From JAEYZM01 sp943372195 (GTDB lineage: Bacteria > Bacteroidota > Bacteroidia > Sphingobacteriales > Sphingobacteriaceae), in contig CALRXS010000001.1 in NCBI GenBank assembly GCA_943372195.1, forward strand, positions 1 through 64,000: a stretch of 64,000 bases of DNA, given 5' to 3'. Under the pieces are notes generated by a model. That model was not told the origin of the DNA, made no database searches, and saw only the letters and a list, made by a program, of their open reading frames with translations. Shown in pieces: positions 36,183 to 43,908 of this stretch. How positions within the stretch are numbered: the stretch's first letter is position 1; each line of letters opens with the position of its first letter. The position numbers and the translations under genes are program-made.

Positions 36183-37499
36183 ATGAAAAAAGTAGCTTTT
36201 TATACATTAGGATGTAAACTTAATTATTCAGAGACCTCTTCTATTGCTAGATTATTTAGCGATAATGGTTATGAAAAAGTGGAGTTTCAAGATCAGGCAG
36301 ATGTTTATGTGATAAACACTTGTTCTGTGACCGACCATGCAGATAAAAAATGCAGAAAGGTAGTTAAAGAAGCACTCAAGCATTCACCCAATGCTTATGT
36401 AGCAATAATTGGTTGTTATGCGCAGTTAAAACCCAAAGAGATTTCTGAAATACCAGGTGTAGATATAGTTCTAGGTGCAGCAGAAAAATTTCAATTGATA
36501 GAATATATTGGTGAAGCAAAAAAGAAAGTAGGCAAGGCTGAAATTCATCAACGTGAAATAGAACAAGCTAAAGATTTCGTTTCTAGTTTTTCATACGGTG
36601 ATCGTACACGTACTTTCTTAAAAATTCAAGACGGATGTGATTACTCTTGTACCTTTTGTACAATTCCACTAGCAAGAGGAGCGAGCAGAAGTGATACGAT
36701 AAAAAATGTTGTAAGCAATGCTCAATCAATTGCATCATCCGGAGTAAAAGAAATAGTTTTAACTGGAGTAAACATTGGTGACTTTGGTGAGAAGGGTAAA
36801 TATAATTTCTTTGATTTGGTCAAAGCTTTAGATGAAGTAGAAGGTATTGATAGAATTCGTATTTCATCTATAGAGCCTAATTTGTTAAGCGACGAAATCA
36901 TTGACTTTGTTTCTACTTCCAAAAGATTTGTTCCGCATTTTCATATACCATTACAATCGGGCTCAAATAAAATTCTAGCATTGATGCGTAGAAGATATAA
37001 GAGAGAATTGTATAGTGATAGAGTAAAAAAAATAAAATCTTTGATGCCTAATGCTTGCATTGGAGTAGACGTTATTGTTGGTTTCCCAGGTGAAACACGA
37101 GAAGATTTTATAGAGACGTATGATTTTATAAATGGTATGGATATTTCATATCTACATGTGTTCACATATTCAGAAAGAGAAAATACTGTGGCAATAGATA
37201 TGTCGGGTTCAGTACCTGGTAGCGATAGAAACGAACGCAATAAGATGTTAACGATTTTATCAGAAAAGAAAAGAAGATATTTCTACGAAACACAATTAAA
37301 TAAAAACTTTGAAGTATTATTTGAAGCAGATCAAAAAAACGGATACATGCACGGCTTTACCCGCAACTATGTTAAAGTGAGAGCCAAGTACGACCCCGTT
37401 TTAGTAAATGAATTGAAGTTAGTTCATTTAGTCGGCATCTCTGAAGATGGAGATGTTGATGTAGAGGAAGTGACGGAGATTGTGAATGCACATAATTAA
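36183..37499 (+). CDS. mtaB: tRNA (N6-threonylcarbamoyladenosine(37)-C2)-methylthiotransferase MtaB
   Basis: This radical SAM enzyme converts t6A37 to ms2t6A37 in ANN-decoding tRNAs. The 438-residue protein has the N-terminal cluster cysteines Cys11, Cys47 and Cys78, and the radical SAM motif CDYSCTFC (Cys152, Cys156, Cys159). The characteristic MtaB segments TLGCKLNYSET, INTCSVT, TGVNIGDFG and LQSGSNKIL are present, with a C-terminal TRAM-like domain. A -7 box TATCTTTG lies at 36168-36175, only 7 bases before the ATG. The 3' flank is a repeat mosaic. Confidence 0.95.
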   Translation: MKKVAFYTLGCKLNYSETSSIARLFSDNGYEKVEFQDQADVYVINTCSVTDHADKKCRKVVKEALKHSPNAYVAIIGCYAQLKPKEISEIPGVDIVLGAAEKFQLIEYIGEAKKKVGKAEIHQREIEQAKDFVSSFSYGDRTRTFLKIQDGCDYSCTFCTIPLARGASRSDTIKNVVSNAQSIASSGVKEIVLTGVNIGDFGEKGKYNFFDLVKALDEVEGIDRIRISSIEPNLLSDEIIDFVSTSKRFVPHFHIPLQSGSNKILALMRRRYKRELYSDRVKKIKSLMPNACIGVDVIVGFPGETREDFIETYDFINGMDISYLHVFTYSERENTVAIDMSGSVPGSDRNERNKMLTILSEKKRRYFYETQLNKNFEVLFEADQKNGYMHGFTRNYVKVRAKYDPVLVNELKLVHLVGISEDGDVDVEEVTEIVNAHN

Positions 37500-37507
37500 T
37501 TGTTAAG

Positions 37508-37604
37508 AAAAACGAAAAACGAAAATAGAAAAACGTTAGTAACTAGTCACTAGTAATTAGTAACTAGCACTAGCATATTAACATACTAGCCTACTAACAT
37601 ACTA
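37508..37604. repeat. Mosaic repeat between mtaB and lgt: period-7 then period-8 units
   Basis: The entire gap is repetitive. Heptamers AAAAACG, AAAAACG, AAAATAG, AAAAACG (37508-37535); heptamers GTAACTA, GTCACTA, GTAATTA, GTAACTA (37539-37566); hexamer GCACTA (37567-37572); octamers GCATATTA, ACATACTA, GCCTACTA, ACATACTA (37573-37604). The order of heptamers, one GCACTA and four octamers is the same as at 16474-16532. The array ends two bases before the lgt ATG and therefore forms the whole 5' flank of lgt. Confidence 0.88.
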
Positions 37605-37606
37605 TC

Positions 37607-38773
37607 ATGTATCCAACTTTATCAGATTTATTAAAAGACCTCTTCGGCATAAACCTGCCACTACCGATTCAAATGTTCGGCTTCATGGTGGCGATGGCAT
37701 TTGTCATCGGACATTACGTAATAGCAGCAGAGTTAAAACGTAAGAGTCAGTTAGGTTTGATGATGCCAATAACGAGAACTGTTATAGAAGGTTTACCTGC
37801 TAGTAGAAATGAGTTATTGATGAATGGCTTATTTGGGTTTTTATTAGGATTTAAAATTCTATATATCGTATTCAACTATGCAGAGTTTACAATAGATCCG
37901 CCAGCAGTAGTGTTGTCTATGAAGGGTAATTTCATAGGCGGATTAATTATGGCTGCGGTTTTTGCTTACTATACTTATAAAGAAAAAGAGAAAACGAAAT
38001 TACCTAAACCTGTTACCAAGAATATCGAATTATATCCTCATGATTTAATGGGTAATATCATTATGATAGCAGCGGTTGCCGGATTAATAGGGGCGAAGAT
38101 ATTTCACAACTTAGAGAACTGGGATGATTTTGTTAAGAGTCCGGTTGAGTCATTGTTGTCTTTCTCAGGCTTAACATTCTACGGTGGCTTGATTGTAGGA
38201 TTAGCAGCAGTGTATTATTATGCGAAGTCGAATAAGATAAAGTTTATTCATTTAATCGATGCAGGAGCACCGGGCTTGATCTTAGCATACGGTATAGGCC
38301 GAATCGGATGTCAACTATCAGGTGATGGCGATTGGGGAATTGTGAATCTTGCTACTAAGCCAGAATGGATGGGGTTTTTACCCGATTGGACATGGGCATA
38401 CAAATATCCGCATAACGTATTGTCAGAAGGTGTGCCAATTGCAGGTTGTGTTGGGCGTCATTGCATGGAACTTCCGCAGGCTGTATTTCCAACACCTTTG
38501 TATGAATCGTTAATGGCATTGTTAATTTTTGCTTTCTTGTGGAGTATAAGAAAGAAGATCGTTCAACCGGGATTATTGTTTTCGATTTATTTAGTCTTGA
38601 ATGGTTTAGAGAGATTTTTCATTGAGAAGATTAGAGTAAATACGTTATATAATGTTTCAGGTTTTACCTTTACACAAGCTGAAATGATTTCAACTATACT
38701 TGTTATTTTAGGTATAGTGGGTATGGTGTGGTCAATTAAATCATATGACAAGAATGGAGAGTCAGCAAAGTAG
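37607..38773 (+). CDS. lgt: Prolipoprotein diacylglyceryl transferase Lgt
   Basis: Lgt is the inner-membrane enzyme that transfers diacylglycerol from phosphatidylglycerol to the lipobox cysteine of prolipoproteins. The 388-residue protein has several membrane segments and the signature GRIGCQLSGDGDWG (about 230-243), followed by PTPLYES and LNGLERFFIEKIRVN. It is longer than E. coli Lgt (about 290) because of an internal insertion and N-terminal helices, as usual in Bacteroidetes. Its substrates here include the DUF4249 and OmpA-like lipoproteins. The start codon abuts a repeat array; the 3' end overlaps gtrA by 29 bases. Confidence 0.93.
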   Translation: MYPTLSDLLKDLFGINLPLPIQMFGFMVAMAFVIGHYVIAAELKRKSQLGLMMPITRTVIEGLPASRNELLMNGLFGFLLGFKILYIVFNYAEFTIDPPAVVLSMKGNFIGGLIMAAVFAYYTYKEKEKTKLPKPVTKNIELYPHDLMGNIIMIAAVAGLIGAKIFHNLENWDDFVKSPVESLLSFSGLTFYGGLIVGLAAVYYYAKSNKIKFIHLIDAGAPGLILAYGIGRIGCQLSGDGDWGIVNLATKPEWMGFLPDWTWAYKYPHNVLSEGVPIAGCVGRHCMELPQAVFPTPLYESLMALLIFAFLWSIRKKIVQPGLLFSIYLVLNGLERFFIEKIRVNTLYNVSGFTFTQAEMISTILVILGIVGMVWSIKSYDKNGESAK

Positions 38774-39260
38774 CAAAGCGATAAGAAGGAAACATATTCG
38801 TCAGCGAATAAGAACTGCTCCTAAGAAAGCTTATAATAACAAGGCTGTACGTTATATTTTTTCAGGTGGTACTGCAACATTAGTTGACGTTGCAACTTTC
38901 TTCTTAGTCTATCATTATATCTTAAAGCAAGCACCCTTAGTTATTTCACATATTTCCATTGGTGCTCATATTGCATCATTGTGTATTTCTTTCACTGCAG
39001 GTTTAATTACCAATTTTTTAATCACTAAATATTTTGTGTTTAAAGAATCAAACATTAGAGGTCGTGAACAATTTATAAGATATATTTTGGTTGCTGCAAT
39101 TACTTTTGTAGGTAATTATTTTATGATGAAATTATTGGTGGATGTATTTTATATATGGCCAACCTTTGCAAGATTAATAGCAGTAGGTAGTATAGCATTA
39201 TTAAGTTTTAGATTACATAAAGTATTTACCTTTAAAGTTAAATTACCAAAAGATGCTTGA
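38745..39260 (+). CDS. GtrA-like membrane protein
   Basis: This 171-residue protein has a basic N-terminus and four predicted membrane helices. The GtrA start pattern is present: RYIFSGGTATLVDVATFFLV, then NFLITKYFVFK and a final FRLHKVFTFK. GtrA-type proteins are thought to flip polyprenyl-phosphate-linked sugars across the inner membrane. A DPM1-like polyprenol-sugar synthase lies at 17583-18314, which could supply such a substrate, though it is 20 kb away. The start may be the ATG at 38745 or 38754; both lie inside the end of lgt. It overlaps the next gene by eight bases. Confidence 0.88.
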   Translation: MTRMESQQSSKAIRRKHIRQRIRTAPKKAYNNKAVRYIFSGGTATLVDVATFFLVYHYILKQAPLVISHISIGAHIASLCISFTAGLITNFLITKYFVFKESNIRGREQFIRYILVAAITFVGNYFMMKLLVDVFYIWPTFARLIAVGSIALLSFRLHKVFTFKVKLPKDA

Positions 39261-40047
39261 TTTAAATTTCATTGCCAAACAATCAATAGAGGCTATACAA
39301 ACAGTAGGCAATTACATTCAAGACCAATCGTTGTTGTTTGAAAAAAATCAAACAGAGCATAAGGGTAAAAATGATTTAGTTTCATACGTTGATAAAACTG
39401 CAGAACAAAAATTAGTTCAATCACTTTCTGAAATTTTACCTCAAGCAGGTTTCATCAATGAAGAGCAAACAATTACTACAGAACAAAAAGAATATACCTG
39501 GATCATTGATCCATTAGATGGTACAACCAATTTTATTCATGGTTTACCTATCTATTCAATCAGTGTAGGCTTACAACATCATGATCAATTAGTATTAGGA
39601 TTTGTATATGAAATCGGCAAACGTGAAATGTTTCATGCTATAAAATCAGGTGGTGCATTTTTGAATAACGAAGCTATTTCATGTACAAAAACAGAGAGGA
39701 TTTCAGATTCTTTATTAGCTACGGGCTTCCCATATTATAAATTCGATTACTTACCTCAATACATGACCTTGTTTTCGAACCTTATGCAAGAGAGTCATGG
39801 CTTACGTCGATTAGGTAGTGCAGCCGTTGATTTGGCTTATGTAGCATGCGGACGATTTGATGCTTATTTTGAATACAATTTAAATCCTTGGGATGTTGCA
39901 GGCGGTATACTTATCGTAGAAGAAGCTGGTGGTAGATGTGTAGAGTTCAATGGAGGTAATGACCCAGTGTTTGGGAGATCGCTTATTGCAGGCAATGAAA
40001 ACATGTGTGATGCATTGTTAGAGGCTGTGAAGGAAGCGGGCTTTTGA
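39253..40047 (+). CDS. Inositol monophosphatase family protein (SuhB/CysQ-like)
   Basis: This 264-residue Mg-dependent phosphatase has the family metal site Glu70/Glu71 (INEEQ), DPLDGTTNF (86-94; Asp86, Asp89) and the C-terminal NPWDVAGGILIVEEAGG. Known members dephosphorylate myo-inositol phosphates, 3'-phosphoadenosine 5'-phosphate or NADP; the substrate cannot be read from the sequence. DGTTNFIHG is the SuhB-type wording. It is the last gene of the overlapping lgt-gtrA-imp set. Confidence 0.92.
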   Translation: MLDLNFIAKQSIEAIQTVGNYIQDQSLLFEKNQTEHKGKNDLVSYVDKTAEQKLVQSLSEILPQAGFINEEQTITTEQKEYTWIIDPLDGTTNFIHGLPIYSISVGLQHHDQLVLGFVYEIGKREMFHAIKSGGAFLNNEAISCTKTERISDSLLATGFPYYKFDYLPQYMTLFSNLMQESHGLRRLGSAAVDLAYVACGRFDAYFEYNLNPWDVAGGILIVEEAGGRCVEFNGGNDPVFGRSLIAGNENMCDALLEAVKEAGF

Positions 40048-40050
40048 TGA

Positions 40051-40078
40051 AATTAAGAATTAAGAGTTAAGAACGGGG
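40051..40078. repeat. Period-7 repeat AATTAAG / AGTTAAG / AACGGGG
   Basis: Two AATTAAG units, one AGTTAAG and one AACGGGG follow the stop of the inositol monophosphatase gene. A 20-base segment (40058-40077) recurs exactly, in reverse complement, at 51187-51206. Confidence 0.85.
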
Positions 40079-40094
40079 AGGTGCTAGATTTTTA

Positions 40095-40931
40095 TTATTT
40101 AATGTTTATGCTAGTGCCGAATTCAAAATAGGAGCCTGAAAATTTATAAGGTAAATCATTAATATTCGATTCAGTAATTTTTCTTTTATCAATAATTAAA
40201 TTAAGATCAGAATCATTATAATCTTTTCTATTCCATTTCACCGTACCATCCTTTTCGAATCCAGCGAAATTCATTCTACTTGTACGTGCGAAATTCTTTT
40301 TATATCCATAAGTAGATGATATAATCACATTATTATTTGCTTTATAATGAAGACCTAGTTCCGGTGAAATTCCCCAGCTATTATCTATAATATGAAATCC
40401 GATTTCATCATCATAAAGTTCATTTCCGTTTACTACTAAATGGTCTTTGTTTTTTGCTCCATTAGAAGTTATACCAAAGCCTCCGATAATTCTTGCAGCA
40501 GTTATTCCGTACGAAATACTTACATCATTTGAAAGGGTATTAAAATAATCTAATCCCCATTCAAATTCTACTCCATAAACTTCTCCGTTTTTTGCTTTAT
40601 TTGATAAAAAAGAATTTATATATGGTTTAGTATTTACAGCTATTCTAAATCCATCAGCTATAAAATAGCCTATACCAATACTTACTGCATTTTCAAAATA
40701 TTTCTTTTTTAACTTATAGTTTACGCTAATAGTATCAACTGTATATTTTGAATTTTTATTGCCATCAATATATTTGAAATCTATTTCTGAATTAGTCTTG
40801 TTTACAGGCAAGAGGCTAAATGCAATAGTTATTTGAAATTGTCCTTGGTAGAACATCTTTTCAGCTTGCGCGAAAAGAATCTGAGTATTTATAACCAAAA
40901 ATAAAATGATAATCAATTTCCTCATTATCAA
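40095..40931 (-). CDS. Hypothetical outer-membrane beta-barrel protein (278 aa)
   Basis: Not recognised as a named family. A signal peptide ends near ILFAQ (about 22). The body is made of alternating beta strands and polar loops (VSIGIGYFIADGFRIAV, ISPELGLHYKANNNVIISSTYGYKK) and ends in a strand FEFGTSINIK, as in outer-membrane barrels of the porin or OmpW-like type. ATG at 40931 or 40925 are both possible. It is downstream of the TonB-receptor-like gene at 40998 but separated by a T-rich repeat, so co-transcription is not certain. Confidence 0.65.
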   Translation of the reverse strand: MIMRKLIIILFLVINTQILFAQAEKMFYQGQFQITIAFSLLPVNKTNSEIDFKYIDGNKNSKYTVDTISVNYKLKKKYFENAVSIGIGYFIADGFRIAVNTKPYINSFLSNKAKNGEVYGVEFEWGLDYFNTLSNDVSISYGITAARIIGGFGITSNGAKNKDHLVVNGNELYDDEIGFHIIDNSWGISPELGLHYKANNNVIISSTYGYKKNFARTSRMNFAGFEKDGTVKWNRKDYNDSDLNLIIDKRKITESNINDLPYKFSGSYFEFGTSINIK

Positions 40932-40953
40932 ATTTACCTAAATAACCCAATAA

Positions 40954-40990
40954 CTATTTTCGTTTTTTCTATTTTTCTTTTTTCTATTCC
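40954..40990. repeat. Degenerate period-7/8 T-rich repeat
   Basis: Units CTATTTT, CGTTTTTT, CTATTTTT, CTTTTTT, CTATTCC read on the plus strand; the complement gives AAAATAG and AAAAAACG units like those at 37508-37535. It lies between two minus-strand genes. Confidence 0.55.
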
Positions 40991-40997
40991 CCTCTAC

Positions 40998-43808
40998 CTA
41001 GAAACTAGAGAACTTCCAACTAAAATTCAACATCACATACTGACGTAATATATTCGTATAAACATCTTCAGTATATGTGTCAGTTAGGTTTCTAACAATC
41101 GATTGGTTTTGATTTAAGATATCAAATGCAGTTAATCTAATTTCAGCTGCATCTTTCTTCATGAACTTGTATCCGATACCTGCATTCCATAATAAGATGT
41201 TTTGGCTTAATGGGTCAGAGATGCCTTCGTAAATCATTTGAGTAAATTCAGTGCTTAATACTAATTTTTTCCAAGGCATTAAGTTGAACTTTACTTTGTT
41301 TTCTTGATTGACGAATGCTGAATTTAATTGTGGTTGAGCAGAGTTAGTTTGTTCAGAATAATTTGTTTGAGTAGATAAAGTGAAGTCGAAGTTTTTCGAG
41401 ATGTTCGATGACAACACAATACCTAATCCGGTTGTTGGTGTCGTTGCAAAATTCTCAATATCATTTACAATACTAGGTGTTCTGCTAATACCTACATTGA
41501 AGTTAACATTGATGTTCGATTTCACTAATTTAAATGGGAAACCATATGAAATCAATGTGCTTACATTGTAGTATCCGTCTAGGTTTACTGGTCTCGATAA
41601 TCTAGCACCTGCAATTAATGGAACATCGTTATACACCGTATCTTTTTTTGCAACGAATGAACTATTACCTATATAATCATTGGTGAAGGTTGTTCTTAAT
41701 ACCGCAAAGAAAGAGGTATTGTTCGTTGTGTTGACTGATGAATATCTAATTACACCAAAGGTCCTGGTATCTTGATCTAAATTATCGTTACCGATACTTA
41801 ATTGAGTTAAGTTAGTTTTATTTAATACTTCTTGTAATTGATCAACACTTGGTGCATTATTCCATGATCTAAAGAACATTCTTAAGTTTCTCTTATTATC
41901 TATTCTATACATCATAAATCCTGATGGTAGAAACGATGAGAATTTTCTGTTTAAATTAAATGCTTGCGGAAATTGTTGCTGATTATTTAAAATTGCTTCT
42001 TGAGCATTCATGCTAATCGACCACATCATTTTTCCTTTTTGAAATCTATAGCCTAAGCCTACAGATTGAGTGGTATATACACTTTTAAAGGTATTGCTTA
42101 AACTAGAATCGAAATCTGAATAAGAATCATTCGCAATAGAGTAAGCATTACTTATACGATCAGAATTATTATAATTTCTATTATAATTTGCTTGAATAAT
42201 TATTGCATTAAATGAATCTAAAGGTTCAGTATAAGTGATGTTATTATTAATCGCGAAGGTATATTTATCGAGATTTGTCAATAGGTTCAATGTATCATTG
42301 AATGTGCTATCAGTAATAGAATTGAATTCATTTTTCAAATAACTATCACCCACTTGATTGGTATAAGTAGGAGTGATGTTGATCGAAAATGTTCGTCCGC
42401 GTTTTGCAAATGATCTTCTGTACAACAATGGTGCAGAAATATTCGATCCTGTCAATTCAGATTCTTGTAAGTTAACCGAATTAGAAATTGTTGTAGCATT
42501 TTGAGTATTAACACCAATGATTGAAGCTAAGCCTTTATTGTTTTGAAAACTTAATCTCGGTTGAAAAGTAATGTTATTAAAGGTGTCTATTTTATAATCA
42601 AACTTTAAATTAAAGCGATGATTAAAATTTTCGCTCGATGAGATGTTATCTTCTAAATATTTCAATTGCTGGTCAGAACCTGTAATGAAATTTCTGTCAG
42701 TATTACTTACGCTTGTATTCTTAGTATAGTTGAAAAAATAACTACTACTTATGTCTATTTTTTTACCCCATTTATCACTATAATTCAATCCGAAAGCATG
42801 TGTAGTGTTAATACCATTACTTGAATTCACTAGAAAATTCGATGCGTCATTACCTCCGAATCCGCCCATCATACCACCACCCATCATGCCGCCTCTGCCG
42901 CCACCACCTCTGTTACCACCTTGTCCGCGGTTACTCGAATTCGTTCCCACAACACCTAACAAATCTTCTGTCGCAAAATTCTGTTCATTTACATTATTGC
43001 TCTGATACAAAATCGTAAATCTTCTATTGTCTTTAAATTGATTGATGTTAAGTCCGACTTTGTACTGCTCCTCTAAGTTTATACCTGCGAATGCTCTACC
43101 AAATGTTCCATTTTTAAAACTCGGTTTAGTAACAATATTTAATGTCTTTTGTGCATTACCATCATCGAAACCAGTGAATTGCGATTGATCTGATTTTTTA
43201 TCGAACACTTCGATTTTATCAATCACTTCTGCCGGTAAGTTTTTTAATACTGCGGATGGATCTTCGCCAAAAAATGGTTTACCATCTACCAACACTCGCT
43301 GTACTTGTTCTCCTTGTGCTTGTACTTTTCCATCAACCATGGTTACACCTGGCATTTTGGTTACTAAGTCTTCTGCAGTAGCATCTGGATTTGTTTTGAA
43401 AGCATTTGCGTTGAAGACACTCGTATCTCCTTTTTGTGTTCCAATGATTGCTTTGTCTGTTACGGTAACTTCTTTTAATTGGTCAACTTTTGGGCGAAGT
43501 GCGATATTGATAGTTTGAACATCCGAAGTAGAACTTATACTAACTCTTCTAAATGCAGCTTGGTAGCCTAAATAATTTACTCTTAAAAGGTAGTTTCCTG
43601 ACTTCAGTGAAGCGAAATTATATTCACCAGTCTCATTGCTTAAAGCATATTTTTTATTGCTTGTATCAGGGAAGGAGAGTAATTCTATTCTTGCACCTAT
43701 TAATACTTTTTGATTTTGGTCAGTAAGCTTGCCCTTGATTTGAGCATTTTGTGCAAATGATAATGTTAAAAGAGCGATAAAAAATATACTTAATAAAAGT
43801 TTCTTCAC
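40998..43808 (-). CDS. TonB-dependent-receptor-like outer-membrane beta-barrel protein with Gly/Met-rich insert (936 aa)
   Basis: A signal peptide ends near LSFAQ (about 19), followed by a CarboxypepD_reg-like domain (about 22-115). A plug-like domain follows (about 130-230: LVTKMPGVTMVDG, VQRVLVDGKPFFGEDP, LPAEVIDKIEVFDKKSDQ), then a long barrel (OMP_b-brl_3 type) ending in WKFSSF. This group is related to TonB receptors but its transport role is not established. A loop of Gly, Arg and Met (GRGGMMGGGMMGGFGG) sits near residues 295-320 at the start of the barrel. A -7 box TATTTTTG lies at 43841-43848. Confidence 0.88.
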   Translation of the reverse strand: MKKLLLSIFFIALLTLSFAQNAQIKGKLTDQNQKVLIGARIELLSFPDTSNKKYALSNETGEYNFASLKSGNYLLRVNYLGYQAAFRRVSISSTSDVQTINIALRPKVDQLKEVTVTDKAIIGTQKGDTSVFNANAFKTNPDATAEDLVTKMPGVTMVDGKVQAQGEQVQRVLVDGKPFFGEDPSAVLKNLPAEVIDKIEVFDKKSDQSQFTGFDDGNAQKTLNIVTKPSFKNGTFGRAFAGINLEEQYKVGLNINQFKDNRRFTILYQSNNVNEQNFATEDLLGVVGTNSSNRGQGGNRGGGGRGGMMGGGMMGGFGGNDASNFLVNSSNGINTTHAFGLNYSDKWGKKIDISSSYFFNYTKNTSVSNTDRNFITGSDQQLKYLEDNISSSENFNHRFNLKFDYKIDTFNNITFQPRLSFQNNKGLASIIGVNTQNATTISNSVNLQESELTGSNISAPLLYRRSFAKRGRTFSINITPTYTNQVGDSYLKNEFNSITDSTFNDTLNLLTNLDKYTFAINNNITYTEPLDSFNAIIIQANYNRNYNNSDRISNAYSIANDSYSDFDSSLSNTFKSVYTTQSVGLGYRFQKGKMMWSISMNAQEAILNNQQQFPQAFNLNRKFSSFLPSGFMMYRIDNKRNLRMFFRSWNNAPSVDQLQEVLNKTNLTQLSIGNDNLDQDTRTFGVIRYSSVNTTNNTSFFAVLRTTFTNDYIGNSSFVAKKDTVYNDVPLIAGARLSRPVNLDGYYNVSTLISYGFPFKLVKSNINVNFNVGISRTPSIVNDIENFATTPTTGLGIVLSSNISKNFDFTLSTQTNYSEQTNSAQPQLNSAFVNQENKVKFNLMPWKKLVLSTEFTQMIYEGISDPLSQNILLWNAGIGYKFMKKDAAEIRLTAFDILNQNQSIVRNLTDTYTEDVYTNILRQYVMLNFSWKFSSF

Positions 43809-43840
43809 GTTTTGTAGTTTGATTTAGAAATATTAAGACG

Positions 43841-43848
43841 CAAAAATA
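43841..43848 (-). promoter_or_regulatory. -7 box upstream of the 936-aa outer-membrane protein gene
   Basis: TATTTTTG on the minus strand (CAAAAATA on plus), 32 bases before the ATG, matches TAnnTTTG. No clear TTTG was found at the -33 distance. Confidence 0.45.
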
Positions 43849-43908
43849 GCTGAATGGTTTAAAATATTTGAAAATATTCGACCATTCAGCTATAATATGT
43901 ATGTAATT

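Noticed and set aside
42805..43005. Plus-strand open frame with Pro-rich sequence over the Gly/Met loop
   Set aside because: It is antisense to the Gly-rich codons of the outer-membrane protein gene.
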